This document shows, in pieces, positions 37,839-47,763 of a stretch of DNA of 64,000 bases. Within the stretch, counting starts at the first letter, position 1. Each line of letters starts with the position of its first letter. The position numbers were made by a program, and so were the translations under genes. The DNA comes from an uncultured Pelagibacteraceae bacterium (GTDB lineage Bacteria; Pseudomonadota; Alphaproteobacteria; Pelagibacterales; Pelagibacteraceae): positions 20,001 to 84,000 of the forward strand of contig CACBCU010000003.1 in NCBI GenBank assembly GCA_902537895.1, in the 5' to 3' direction. The notes beneath the pieces were generated by a model. It worked only from the letters and a program-made list of their open reading frames with translations, made no database searches and had not been told where the DNA came from.

Positions 37839-38726
37839 ATGAGAAATATCATTTTAGTTACTGGTGGTGCTGGATTCGTTGGCTCAAATCTCATACGTTT
37901 ACTATTAAATAAAACTAATAAAAAGATTATTAGTTTAGATAATTATTCCTCAGGCTCTAAAAGAAATCACATATCAAGTAACAAAGTTAAGTATATTTCA
38001 GGCGATACATGCGAAATCGAAAAAAAAATTTCAAAATATACAAAAAAAATTCATTCAGTTTTTCATTTTGGTGAATTTGCAAGAATCTATCAAAGTTTCA
38101 GAAAATTTGATGAGTGTTATAAATCTAATTCAATAGGTTCAAACGCAGTTTTCAAATATTGCCTAGAAAATAATATAAAACTTATTTATTCAGCTACTTC
38201 TGCTACTCTAGGGAATAGTGGGAATGATAAAAATTTATCACCTTACGCTTTTACAAAATCTAAAAATTTAGAATTATTGGAAAATTTAAAAAAATGGTTT
38301 AATTTTAAGTTTGAAATAATTTATTTTTATAATGTTTATGGTCAAGGTCATATTAAAAGCGGACCTATGGCAACTGTAATTGGAATATTTGAGGATCAAT
38401 TTGAAAATAAAAAGCCATTAACAGTAGTCAGACCGGGAAATCAATCTAGAAGATTTACTCATATCAATGATACCGTCAAGGTTTGCTTTGAAGCATGGAA
38501 GAAAAATAGGTGTGCTCATTATTCTATTTCTCATAAAAAATCTTATACTATATTACAAGTTGCAAATATGTTTAAAGATCAAATAATTTTTTTAAAGAAA
38601 AGACCAGGTGAGAGATATGCATCAGCTTTAACCAAAATTTCACTAAATAATAAGGTATTTAGAAGATACGGAAAAATAAATTTGAAAGATTATATTTCTT
38701 CGTTTATTAAGATGAAGTCTTTATGA
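37839..38726 (+). CDS. NAD-dependent epimerase/dehydratase
   Basis: '[19 protein letters not shown]', '[10 protein letters not shown]' (YxxxK), '[11 protein letters not shown]'. Confidence 0.85.
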   Translation: MRNIILVTGGAGFVGSNLIRLLLNKTNKKIISLDNYSSGSKRNHISSNKVKYISGDTCEIEKKISKYTKKIHSVFHFGEFARIYQSFRKFDECYKSNSIGSNAVFKYCLENNIKLIYSATSATLGNSGNDKNLSPYAFTKSKNLELLENLKKWFNFKFEIIYFYNVYGQGHIKSGPMATVIGIFEDQFENKKPLTVVRPGNQSRRFTHINDTVKVCFEAWKKNRCAHYSISHKKSYTILQVANMFKDQIIFLKKRPGERYASALTKISLNNKVFRRYGKINLKDYISSFIKMKSL

Positions 38727-38848
38727 AAATTAAAAGCTCACTCAAATCAATCAAAAAAAGAGACCTAAATTCTAAATTAGTTAGAAGAAGGGGAAGAGTT
38801 TACATAATAAACAAAACTAATCCCAAATATAAAGCAAGACAAAAATAG
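38723..38848 (+). CDS. rpmJ: Ribosomal protein bL36 (absent from supplied ORF track)
   Basis: Hand translation [41 protein letters not shown]. Confidence 0.93.
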   Translation: MKIKSSLKSIKKRDLNSKLVRRRGRVYIINKTNPKYKARQK

Positions 38849-38853
38849 TCGTT

Positions 38854-38964
38854 ATGGATAATGATAATCATAAAAATACATGGAACAACTTCACAAAGTT
38901 TGTACTATGGGGAACTGTGGCTGTGATATTTGTTTTGGCTTTAATGGCAATATTCCTACTATAA
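38854..38964 (+). CDS. aa3-type cytochrome c oxidase subunit IV-like small protein (absent from ORF track)
   Basis: Hand translation MDNDNHKNTWNNFTKFVLWGTVAVIFVLALMAIFLL*: polar N-terminus with 'W..F.KF..W' and one TM helix, directly upstream of pntAA. Confidence 0.78.
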   Translation: MDNDNHKNTWNNFTKFVLWGTVAVIFVLALMAIFLL

Positions 38965-38972
38965 AATTTCAG

Positions 38973-40061
38973 ATGAAAATTGGATCTATATCGGAAAATC
39001 AAAAATTTGAGAAAAGAATAGCTGTAACCCCAGATATTGTGAAAAAATATATCTCACTTGGCTTTGAGATAGTTTTAAGTGAAAATTATGGTTCACATTT
39101 AGGTATAAAAGATAAAGAATACTTAGACCTCGGGGTAAAATTTAAAAAAAATGAAGATGAAATTTTACAAAGTTCAGATCTTATAATTCAATTAGGAATT
39201 TTATCGGATAATAAAATTTCACTTATTAAAGATAATCAAACTTTAATAGGTGTTTTAAATCCTTATGAAAATGAAGAAAAGTTAAAAAATTTAAAAGAAA
39301 GAAAAGTAAATCTCTTTTCTTTAGAACTCCTGCCGAGAATAACTAGAGCACAATCAATGGACATATTGTCTTCTCAAGCAAACCTTGCAGGATACAAGGC
39401 AGTAATAGAATCTTTTGCTAATTTTGAAAAAGCAATACCCATGATGATGACAGCTGCAGGCACAATTCCTGCAGCAAAAGTTTTAGTTGTCGGTGCAGGT
39501 GTTGCAGGACTCCAAGCGGTTGCAACAGCAAAAAGAATGGGCGCAATAGTTTTTGGTACAGATGTTAGAATGGCATCTAAAGAACAGGTGGAAAGTTTGG
39601 GAGGTAAATTCTTAACTGTAGAGGGTTCAGAAAATCTGGAGACAGAGGGTGGTTATGCAAAAGAGGCTTCTGAAGATTTTAAAAAAAAACAAGAGGAATT
39701 GTTAGCAGATACATTAAAAAAAATTGATATAGTAGTATGCACAGCATTAATACCTGGAAAAAAAGCCCCACTAATTATCAAAGATCATATGATAAGTAAT
39801 ATGCAACCTGGATCTGTAATTTATGATTTAGCAGCAGTTCAAGGTGGAAATACAGCGTTTACGGAGGCAGACAAAATTGTTGAAAAAAATGGTGTAAAAA
39901 TTATGGGTGAAAGTAATATTTTAAACAAACTACCAATCTCTGCATCTAATTTATATGCAAAAAATGTATTTAACTTTATAGAAAATTTATATGATAGAGA
40001 TCAAAAAAAAATTAACATTAATCTAGAGGATGAGATAATAAGTAAAACTTTAATTAAATAA
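38973..40061 (+). CDS. pntAA: NAD(P) transhydrogenase alpha subunit part 1
   Basis: Start corrected to MKIGSISENQKFEKRIAVTPD; 'LVVGAGVAGLQAVATAKRMGAIVFGTDVR', 'GSVIYDLAAVQGGNTAFTE'. Confidence 0.95.
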   Translation: MKIGSISENQKFEKRIAVTPDIVKKYISLGFEIVLSENYGSHLGIKDKEYLDLGVKFKKNEDEILQSSDLIIQLGILSDNKISLIKDNQTLIGVLNPYENEEKLKNLKERKVNLFSLELLPRITRAQSMDILSSQANLAGYKAVIESFANFEKAIPMMMTAAGTIPAAKVLVVGAGVAGLQAVATAKRMGAIVFGTDVRMASKEQVESLGGKFLTVEGSENLETEGGYAKEASEDFKKKQEELLADTLKKIDIVVCTALIPGKKAPLIIKDHMISNMQPGSVIYDLAAVQGGNTAFTEADKIVEKNGVKIMGESNILNKLPISASNLYAKNVFNFIENLYDRDQKKININLEDEIISKTLIK

Positions 40062-40065
40062 AATT

Positions 40066-40374
40066 ATGGAAATTGATCCTTTAATATTTAGACTAAGCAT
40101 TTTTATTCTTTCTATTTTTGTTGGGTATTATGTAGTTTGGAGTGTTACACCTTCATTACATACTCCCTTAATGTCTGTTACAAACGCTATTTCCTCTGTA
40201 ATTATAGTTGGCGCAATTATTGCTGGATTATCTGGAGATCCGCAAAGTGTTTTCAATACATCGAGTATATTTGGCTTTTTAGCAATTGCACTTGCAGCAA
40301 TAAATATTTTTGGTGGGTTCTTAGTAACACAAAGGATGTTGGCAATGTATAAGAAAAAGAAAAAAGAAAAATAA
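40066..40374 (+). CDS. pntAB: NAD(P) transhydrogenase alpha subunit part 2
   Basis: 'VGYYVVWSVTPSLHTPLMSVTNAISSVIIVGAI', 'INIFGGFLVTQRMLAMYKKK'. Confidence 0.95.
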   Translation: MEIDPLIFRLSIFILSIFVGYYVVWSVTPSLHTPLMSVTNAISSVIIVGAIIAGLSGDPQSVFNTSSIFGFLAIALAAINIFGGFLVTQRMLAMYKKKKKEK

Positions 40375-41771
40375 TGATCTCAGCAAATTTATCAGCAATT
40401 TTTTATTTAGTCTCGGGAGTATTATTTATTCTTGCTTTAAGAGGTTTGTCGTCACCAGAGACATCCAGACAAGGAAATCTGTTTGGAATTTTAGGAATGA
40501 TTATAGCTGTAACTGTAACTTTTTTATCAATAGGAACCTTTTCAAGTGGGTTTATTTTTGTTGTTATCTTTATAGTTGTTGGGGGTTCAATTGGAGCTTT
40601 TATAGCCTATAGAATTCCCATGACAGCTATGCCAGAATTGGTAGCTGGGTTCCATAGTTTAGTTGGACTTGCCGCAGTCTTTGTAGCTATCTCAGCATTT
40701 TTAAATCCAATAGCATTCAATCTTGGTTCACCCGGAAATATTAAACTTGGAAGCTTAATTGAAATGTCAATTGGGGCTTCAGTTGGAGCTATAACATTTT
40801 CAGGATCTGTAATTGCTTTTTTAAAATTGCAAGGAATTATGTCTGGTTCACCAATTACATTCAAAGGTCAGCATCCACTTAATGCAATTATTTTAATCTC
40901 AATTATTATTTTAATTTACCTATTGTGTTCAACTCAATCATCAAATTTGTTTTGGATATTATTATTTGTTTCATTTTTAATTGGCTTTCTTTTGATAATT
41001 CCGATTGGTGGGGCGGACATGCCAGTTGTAATTTCAATGCTAAATTCTTACTCTGGTTGGGCAGCGGCGGGAATTGGTTTCACTCTGGAAAACACAGCTT
41101 TAATAATTACAGGTGCTTTGGTGGGCTCATCAGGCGCAATATTGTCCTACATCATGTGCAAAGGTATGAACCGTTCCTTCTTTAATGTAATCTTAGGAGG
41201 CTTTGGTGCTACTGATGATGTATTAAGTAAATCAACAAAAGAGCAAAGACCTGTTAAAAGCGGTAACGCAGATGATGCAGCTTTCCTTATGAAAAATGCT
41301 TCTTCAGTTATAATCGTTCCTGGATATGGTATGGCGGTGGCACAAGCTCAGCATGCCTTAAGAGAGATGGTTGATACATTAAAAAAAAACGATATAAAAG
41401 TTTCATACGCTATACACCCTGTAGCCGGAAGAATGCCTGGACATATGAATGTTTTATTAGCTGAGGCAAACGTGCCATACGATGAGGTATTTGAACTGGA
41501 GGAAATAAATAATGACTTTGCTAACGCAGATGTTGCTTTTGTAATTGGTGCAAATGACGTAACTAATCCAGTTGCAAAAACTGACCCTCAAAGTCCAATT
41601 TATGGGATGCCTGTTCTTGACGTAGAAAAATGTAAATCTGTATTATTCGTAAAACGAAGTCTTTCACCTGGCTATGCTGGAATTGATAACGACTTATTTT
41701 ATAAAGAAAATACTTTGATGTTATTTGCAGATGCAAAAAAAATGACTGAGGATATTACCAAAAATTTATAA
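40374..41771 (+). CDS. pntB: NAD(P) transhydrogenase beta subunit
   Basis: 'IVPGYGMAVAQAQHALREMVDTLKK', 'IHPVAGRMPGHMNVLLAEANVPYDEVFELEEIN'. Confidence 0.96.
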   Translation: MISANLSAIFYLVSGVLFILALRGLSSPETSRQGNLFGILGMIIAVTVTFLSIGTFSSGFIFVVIFIVVGGSIGAFIAYRIPMTAMPELVAGFHSLVGLAAVFVAISAFLNPIAFNLGSPGNIKLGSLIEMSIGASVGAITFSGSVIAFLKLQGIMSGSPITFKGQHPLNAIILISIIILIYLLCSTQSSNLFWILLFVSFLIGFLLIIPIGGADMPVVISMLNSYSGWAAAGIGFTLENTALIITGALVGSSGAILSYIMCKGMNRSFFNVILGGFGATDDVLSKSTKEQRPVKSGNADDAAFLMKNASSVIIVPGYGMAVAQAQHALREMVDTLKKNDIKVSYAIHPVAGRMPGHMNVLLAEANVPYDEVFELEEINNDFANADVAFVIGANDVTNPVAKTDPQSPIYGMPVLDVEKCKSVLFVKRSLSPGYAGIDNDLFYKENTLMLFADAKKMTEDITKNL

Positions 41772-41778
41772 GACCTAG

Positions 41779-42477
41779 ATGAGTATAAAAATTTTTTGTG
41801 ATATTGCAGATTTAAATTTAATTAAAAGATTTAATAAATTAAAGATTATAAAAGGTTTCACAACAAATCCAAGCTTAATGAGAAAAGCTGGTGCAAAAGA
41901 TTACAAATTATACTCAAAAAAAATTCTTAAAGTTTGTAAAACTAAACCAATTTCATTTGAGGTTTTTGCAGATGACCACAAATCCATGATTAATCAAGGA
42001 TTAAAAATAAATGAATGGGGTAAAAATATTTATGTTAAAGTACCTGTGGTTAATTCCAAAAATAAATTTTCTGGCAAAGTTATAAAAGAATTAAATAAAC
42101 GAAATATTAAGTTAAATGTTACAGCTGTTTACACTGCAAAACAAACAAAAAAAATTTTAGATAAAATTAATAAAAAAACAAAAGTGATAATCTCTATTTT
42201 TGCGGGAAGAGCTGGTGATGCAGGAAAAGATCCAGTACCTGAATTTGTAAAGAGTATCCGGTTAGCAAAAAAATATAAAAATGTGGAAATTTTATGGGCT
42301 AGTGTAAGAGAGCCATACAATTTTATACAGGCAAAACAATTGGGCTGTCATATAATTACGATACCACCTAGTATAATTGAAAAAATTGAAAAATTTGGCA
42401 GTTCATATAAGCAACTCACTACAGAAACTGTAAAAGCTTTCTTAGTTGACAGTAAAAAATCAAGATTTAAAATATGA
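41779..42477 (+). CDS. Transaldolase-like protein
   Basis: 'IFCDIADLNLIKRF', 'KGFTTNPSLMRKAGAKDY', 'IYVKVPVVN', 'LNVTAVYTAKQ'. Confidence 0.87.
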   Translation: MSIKIFCDIADLNLIKRFNKLKIIKGFTTNPSLMRKAGAKDYKLYSKKILKVCKTKPISFEVFADDHKSMINQGLKINEWGKNIYVKVPVVNSKNKFSGKVIKELNKRNIKLNVTAVYTAKQTKKILDKINKKTKVIISIFAGRAGDAGKDPVPEFVKSIRLAKKYKNVEILWASVREPYNFIQAKQLGCHIITIPPSIIEKIEKFGSSYKQLTTETVKAFLVDSKKSRFKI

Positions 42478-42483
42478 ATAATT

Positions 42484-42560
<77 letters not shown>

Positions 42561-42566
42561 GTATAG

Positions 42567-42773
42567 TTAAATTCTATTTCTTAATTTATTTAGTTTTTTA
42601 ACTCTCTTAATATTTTCTTGGAGTATTCTCTTTTTTTTTTCAGAGGGCTTTTCATAAGTATTCTTTAATTTTATTACTTTAAAAAACCCATCCCTTTGTA
42701 GTTTTCTCTTTAAAACTCTTAGAGCTTGTTCAACATTGTTATCTTTTACGTCTATTTTAATAAATTCCTCCAA
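42567..42773 (-). CDS. rpsU: Ribosomal protein bS21
   Basis: 'VEQALRVLKRKLQRDGFFKVIKLKNTYEKPSEKKKR'. Confidence 0.93.
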   Translation of the reverse strand: MEEFIKIDVKDNNVEQALRVLKRKLQRDGFFKVIKLKNTYEKPSEKKKRILQENIKRVKKLNKLRNRI

Positions 42774-42837
42774 AAAAAATATTTGAATAACATTTTTATA
42801 ATTTTATGTCTATAAATTTTATTCAAAATTTTAACAA

Positions 42838-43404
42838 TTATTTTAATTTTGCTTTTTCTTTTTCCTTTTTTTCTCTTTTTATTCTTCTTTCTGCCTTTTC
42901 TATTGCCTCTATCAAATCTTTTTGTGAAAAAAGGTTAAGCGCTACAGGGTCTTTAGGACTCAAGTTATTATAATTCCAATAACTCTTATTTCTTATTGAA
43001 GTAACAGAATTTTTTGTTATTCCAATCAATCTTGAAATTTGTGAGTCTTTTAAAATGCTATGTTGTTTAATTAACCATAATGCTGAATCTGGTTTGTCCT
43101 GTCTTTTTGACAAAGGAATATATTTTTTAATTTTTTTTTCGTTATTTGATATTTCTACGTCGGTATTTTTTATATTTAAAGGTCTATTATTATCTTTAGA
43201 GGATAACTCAATTTCCTCTCTTGAAAGTTGACCGGTTATTATAGGATTGTATGCTTTAATACCTTTTGCAACTTCACCATCCGCAATACCCTGAACTTCC
43301 ACTTCATGTAAATGGCAAAATTCAGCTATCTGTTTAAAAGTGAGAGTAGTGTTCTCAACAAGCCATAAAGCTGTAGCCATTGGCATTAAGGGAGCTTTTG
43401 ACAT
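42838..43404 (-). CDS. DUF1013 / TrcR-like transcriptional regulator
   Basis: 'APLMPMATALWLVENTTLTFKQIAEFCHLHEVEVQGIADGEVAKGIKAYNPI'. Confidence 0.88.
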   Translation of the reverse strand: MSKAPLMPMATALWLVENTTLTFKQIAEFCHLHEVEVQGIADGEVAKGIKAYNPIITGQLSREEIELSSKDNNRPLNIKNTDVEISNNEKKIKKYIPLSKRQDKPDSALWLIKQHSILKDSQISRLIGITKNSVTSIRNKSYWNYNNLSPKDPVALNLFSQKDLIEAIEKAERRIKREKKEKEKAKLK

Positions 43405-43635
43405 TTAGCTATTTTTTTCTGATTTAAAGTTCTGAAATTTTTTATTAAATTTGCTTATTCTTCCCTTGTCCATTAGCTTTTGTTTTCCTCCTGTCCATGC
43501 TGAATGGGATTTTGGATCAATTTCTAATTTTAATACATCTCCCTCTGTCCCCCAAGTTGATTTTGTTTCAAATTGAGTTCCATCAGTCATCTCAACTTTA
43601 ATTTTATGGTATTTAGGATGTATATTTTTTTTCAT
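43405..43635 (-). CDS. rpmE: Ribosomal protein bL31
   Basis: '[25 protein letters not shown]', '[28 protein letters not shown]'. Confidence 0.93.
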   Translation of the reverse strand: MKKNIHPKYHKIKVEMTDGTQFETKSTWGTEGDVLKLEIDPKSHSAWTGGKQKLMDKGRISKFNKKFQNFKSEKNS

Positions 43636-43670
43636 TCGGTGTCTTATAACAAAAGTTTCTTTTAAAACAA

Positions 43671-44411
43671 TTAAAAGTTGCTTATTTTTTCCATCAATTT
43701 TTCATTAATATCGGGGGTAGATGCAATTATTTTAAGATCTTTATAATCATTAAGGTTAATTCTGTTAATCACACCTCCCGCCTCTTGGACAAGAATTAAT
43801 CCTGCGGCAACGTCCCACAAGTGTAAATTTCTTTGAAAATAACCATCGTATCTTCCGCAAGCTATGTATGCCATATCTAATGCAGCAGAACCTGACTTTC
43901 TATAAGAAAATTCTATTTTTCTCTCAACTTTTCCACTAGTTGCAAATAGGCATTCTCGCATATTATTTTTTTTCGATACCCTTATTCTTTTATTATTTAA
44001 GTAAGCTCCATTATTTTTTTCAGCGTAAAACATTTCATCTTTTATTGGATCAAAAATTAAACCTGAGATTATTTCATTTTCATGTTTTAGAGCAATTGAA
44101 GTTGCAAAATGAGGAATACCGTGCAAGAAATTTACTGTTCCATCTATTGGGTCAATTACCCAAGTATTTCTTTTATCCTTGTTTTTTTTTACACCATTTT
44201 CCTCACTAATAATTGAATAATCTGGTCTTCCTTTTGATAATTCCTCAATTATTATTTTTTCGGCTTTAAGATCAGAGTTTGTAACAAAATCTGATGGCCC
44301 TTTTTTTGATACTTGAAGTTTTTCAATCTCCCCAAAATCTCTTATAAGAACTTTAGATGCCTTTTCACAAGCTTTAATCATTAAATTTAAATTTGCTGAA
44401 ATTGAATTCAT
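43671..44411 (-). CDS. suhB: Inositol monophosphatase family protein
   Basis: '[18 protein letters not shown]', 'SEENG', '[25 protein letters not shown]', '[18 protein letters not shown]'. Confidence 0.93.
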   Translation of the reverse strand: MNSISANLNLMIKACEKASKVLIRDFGEIEKLQVSKKGPSDFVTNSDLKAEKIIIEELSKGRPDYSIISEENGVKKNKDKRNTWVIDPIDGTVNFLHGIPHFATSIALKHENEIISGLIFDPIKDEMFYAEKNNGAYLNNKRIRVSKKNNMRECLFATSGKVERKIEFSYRKSGSAALDMAYIACGRYDGYFQRNLHLWDVAAGLILVQEAGGVINRINLNDYKDLKIIASTPDINEKLMEKISNF

Positions 44412-44414
44412 TTA

Positions 44415-44975
44415 TTAAATTTTTTTAACGTATTCTAAATTTCTTGTATCAATAATTATTTTGTCACCTGCTTCAATAAATGGTGGAACTTGTATACTTA
44501 ACCCATTATCTAAAGTAGCCGGTTTGTAAGAGGAGGATACTGTTTGACCCTTTAAAGCAACATCTGTTGTATTAATTTTACACTCAACTTGATTAGGCAA
44601 ATCTACTGAAATTGGGTTTTCATTATAAAAACTTATGGTAACTTCAAGATTTTCTGTCAGTAACTTCCCTTTTTGTCCAACTATACTTTTCTTTATTTGA
44701 ATTTGATCAAAAGATTTAGGATCCATAAAAAAAAAATTATCCTCATCTTCGTAAGAATAATTAAAATTAATTTCCTCCAAAGATGCTTTCTCCACAGTTT
44801 CACTTGATCTAAATCTCTCATTTAATTTTGTGTTTTTGATCACACCTTTCATTTCTACTTGTGCAAAAGCACCACCTTTTCCAGGTTTTACATGTTGTGT
44901 CTTTAAGACTTGCCACAAATCATCTTTGTACTCTAACAACATACCCACTCTTATTTCACTCGCATTTATTTTCAT
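44415..44975 (-). CDS. efp: Elongation factor P
   Basis: 'INASEIRVGMLLEYKDDLWQVLKTQHVKPGKGGAFAQVEMKGVIKNTKLNERFRS'. Confidence 0.95.
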   Translation of the reverse strand: MKINASEIRVGMLLEYKDDLWQVLKTQHVKPGKGGAFAQVEMKGVIKNTKLNERFRSSETVEKASLEEINFNYSYEDEDNFFFMDPKSFDQIQIKKSIVGQKGKLLTENLEVTISFYNENPISVDLPNQVECKINTTDVALKGQTVSSSYKPATLDNGLSIQVPPFIEAGDKIIIDTRNLEYVKKI

Positions 44976-45586
44976 TTTAATTTTTTTATTGCCTCAAAAG
45001 GTTGAAGTTTTTTATTTTTCCAAATGTAGCCTGAAATAGCTAATAAGTTAGCCTTATTCAACAAAAGTTTTTTATAGTTATCAGAATTGATGCCACCAAT
45101 AGCTACTATGGGTGTATTTGTAAGCTTTCTAGCCCTTTTTAATATAGCTAATGATGGTCTGTACTTTGTTTTTTTAGTATTTGTTGGATAAAAAGCTCCA
45201 AAAGCTAGATAATCAGCTTTATTCTTTAAAGCAACTTTAGCTAATTTTATAGAATTGTGACATGTAATTCCAATTATTTTATTTCCAATCAATTTTTTTG
45301 CTTTATTGATATCCATATCATTTTGTCCTAGGTGACAACCGTCAGCATTTAACTTTTTGGCCAAATAAACATCATCATTTATCAAAAATTTAACTTTAAA
45401 TTTTTTACAGATTATTTTTATTTTTTTTCCAATTATTAACTTTTTTGAAAATTTTTCGTTTTTAAGCCTAAGCTGAAAAAAACTAACTTTTTTATACTTT
45501 AAAATATGTTCAAGATGGCGATAAAAAGTTTTATCAATTTTTAATGGTGAGATTAAATAGATAAATTTTTTTTTATTAAATCTCAA
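44972..45586 (-). CDS. thiE: Thiamine-phosphate synthase
   Basis: 'FFQLRLKN', 'FLINDDVYLAKKLNADGCHLGQND', 'GITCHN', 'YLAFGAFYPTNTK', 'IVAIGGIN'. Confidence 0.87.
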   Translation of the reverse strand: MRFNKKKFIYLISPLKIDKTFYRHLEHILKYKKVSFFQLRLKNEKFSKKLIIGKKIKIICKKFKVKFLINDDVYLAKKLNADGCHLGQNDMDINKAKKLIGNKIIGITCHNSIKLAKVALKNKADYLAFGAFYPTNTKKTKYRPSLAILKRARKLTNTPIVAIGGINSDNYKKLLLNKANLLAISGYIWKNKKLQPFEAIKKLK

Positions 45587-46583
45587 AATCTTTAGACCAA
45601 TTTCCTTGAGTAGCCAATGTGTTCATTTTTGCTCGATGGTTAAAGATTTTTTGAGTACCTTCAATATTATTTATATCTTTTGACCAAAATTTTAGGGCAC
45701 TTTGTTGAAGCGCCCTCCCGTAAGAATAGCTCATTATAAAATTAGTATCATTGTACTTATTTATTAGATTTAAATTTTCAGTTGCCTCTAGCTCTGATTG
45801 TCCACCAGATAAAAAAGCAATTCCAGGCACTTCTGTCGGAACACAGTTTTTTAAGCATTTTAAAGTTAACTTTGCAACTTCATCATTTGAAATTTTATTT
45901 TTTGACCTATTTCCTGCTAAAATCATATTTGGTTTTAGAATAATTCCTTTTAAATCCACCTTGTGCAAAATTAATTCTGCAAAACACTTTTCAATTACAT
46001 TAGATGTTTTTTCATAACATTCTTTAGCAGAATGTTCACCATCCATTAAAACTTCTGGCTCTACAATCGGTACCATATTACACTCTTGAACTAATGCTGA
46101 ATATCTTGCTAAAGCGTGAGCATTAGAGCTTATTGCAAGCTTACTTGGAAAATCTTTAGTGATATTGTAAACTCCTCTCCATTTAGTAAATTTTGCACCA
46201 ATTTTATAATATTCTTTTAGTCTTTCTCTCAATCCATCAAGTCCCTCTGTAATCTTTTCATCTGGAGAACCTGCTAAAATCTTAGCTCCTGTGTCCACTT
46301 TAATTCCAGGCAAGGATCCCATCTCAGAAATTAACTCAGTAATCTTGTTTTTTTTTGACGATATTTGTTTTATGGTTTCATCGTATAAAATAACACCTCC
46401 AATACAATCAGTCATACAAGTTGAACTAAAAAGTGCTTCTCTAAACATCAATCTGTTTTTAGGAGTTGATGGTACGCTCACACTATCAAGTCTTTTTGTC
46501 ATAGTACTTGTGCTTTCATCTGCAGCCAAAATACCTTTTCCTTTTCCAATTATTTTTAAAGCAATATTATTTAATTCAGACAT
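45576..46583 (-). CDS. Class I fructose-bisphosphate aldolase
   Basis: 'GKGILAADESTSTMTKRL', 'GIILKPNMILAG', 'VPGIAFLSGGQSELEATENLNLIN'. Confidence 0.95.
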   Translation of the reverse strand: MSELNNIALKIIGKGKGILAADESTSTMTKRLDSVSVPSTPKNRLMFREALFSSTCMTDCIGGVILYDETIKQISSKKNKITELISEMGSLPGIKVDTGAKILAGSPDEKITEGLDGLRERLKEYYKIGAKFTKWRGVYNITKDFPSKLAISSNAHALARYSALVQECNMVPIVEPEVLMDGEHSAKECYEKTSNVIEKCFAELILHKVDLKGIILKPNMILAGNRSKNKISNDEVAKLTLKCLKNCVPTEVPGIAFLSGGQSELEATENLNLINKYNDTNFIMSYSYGRALQQSALKFWSKDINNIEGTQKIFNHRAKMNTLATQGNWSKDFEI

Positions 46584-46584
46584 C

Positions 46585-47763
46585 TTAATTTAAGGCTTTT
46601 ATACCAGGAAGATCTTTTCCTTCAAGGTATTCTAAAAAGGCTCCACCAGCAGTTGAAACAAAATTGAAACTATCGACTGCATTCATTTGATTTAAAACTG
46701 CTAATGTATCTCCTCCTCCAGCAATAGAATAAATTTCATTTTTATCATTTTTTTCAATAATTTTTTTTGTAATTTCATAACAACCATTCGCGAAGTTTGG
46801 ATTTTCAAAATATCCTACTGGCCCATTCCATAAGATTGTTTCACTTCTCTCAATGATATCTCTAATTTTTTTTATTGTTTTTGGTCCTATATCTAAAATT
46901 AAGTCATCACTGGAAACTTCACTAAGTTTTTTGATTATGGCGTCGTCATCCATACTTTTTCCCACCATAACATCTTCTGGATAATTGATTAAACAAGAAT
47001 TTTTTCTTGCTGTTTCAAAAATGTCATCAATTATTAGTTTACAATTCTCTTCTTTTAAAGATTTTCCAATTGGATTACCTTTGTAATTTAAAATATTATT
47101 CGCCATTGCGCCAACAATTATCATGTTATCAAACTTAGGTATTAAGTTTTTAATAAGACCTATTTTTGTAGATATTTTAGCTCCACCAACAATACAAGTA
47201 ACTGGTTTTTTTATTTCTGTAGTAACTTTCTTTAGCGCACTTATTTCTGTCTCAAATTGTAATCCTGCAAATGAGGGTAAAAATTCAGTGATTTTACTTA
47301 CAGACGCGTGAGCTCTATGTGAACAAGAAAAGGCATCATTAACAAATATATCTGCGAGTTCCGCTAAATTTTTTGAAAAATTAATATCATTTTTTTCTTC
47401 CTCTTCATAAAATCTTATATTTTCAAGAAAAATTATCTGATTATTTAAGTTTTTAAATAGGTCTTCTTTTTTAATTTTATAAATATTTTCCTTAACTAAT
47501 TTTATTTTTTGATCAGTCTTTCTCTCTAAATTTTCACAAATTGGTTTTAAAGACAGATCATAATTTATTTTACCTTTCGGTCGACCGACATGTGAGATTA
47601 TTAAAATTTTGGATTTTTTTTTAATAAGGAAATTTATGACAGGTAATATCTTGTTAATTCTTGTCTCATCTGTAATCATTCCGTTTTTTAGAGGTACATT
47701 TAGGTCTAGTCTTAATAATACAACTTTACCTTCTAGATTTTCTTGATCTTTTATATATTTCAT
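46585..47763 (-). CDS. pgk: Phosphoglycerate kinase
   Basis: 'VVLLRLDLNVPLKNGMITDETRI', 'ISHVGRPKG', 'VNDAFSCSHRAHASV', 'ILWNGPVGYFE'. Confidence 0.97.
   Translation of the reverse strand: MKYIKDQENLEGKVVLLRLDLNVPLKNGMITDETRINKILPVINFLIKKKSKILIISHVGRPKGKINYDLSLKPICENLERKTDQKIKLVKENIYKIKKEDLFKNLNNQIIFLENIRFYEEEEKNDINFSKNLAELADIFVNDAFSCSHRAHASVSKITEFLPSFAGLQFETEISALKKVTTEIKKPVTCIVGGAKISTKIGLIKNLIPKFDNMIIVGAMANNILNYKGNPIGKSLKEENCKLIIDDIFETARKNSCLINYPEDVMVGKSMDDDAIIKKLSEVSSDDLILDIGPKTIKKIRDIIERSETILWNGPVGYFENPNFANGCYEITKKIIEKNDKNEIYSIAGGGDTLAVLNQMNAVDSFNFVSTAGGAFLEYLEGKDLPGIKALN

Noticed and set aside
40137-41185. Same-strand shadow ORFs 40137-40352 and 40925-41185
   Set aside because: They are alternate frames of pntAB and pntB, whose motifs are unambiguous.
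44412-45590. TPP riboswitch upstream of thiE
   Set aside because: thiE overlaps the aldolase gene upstream, leaving no leader, and I found no CTGAGA-type thi-box there.
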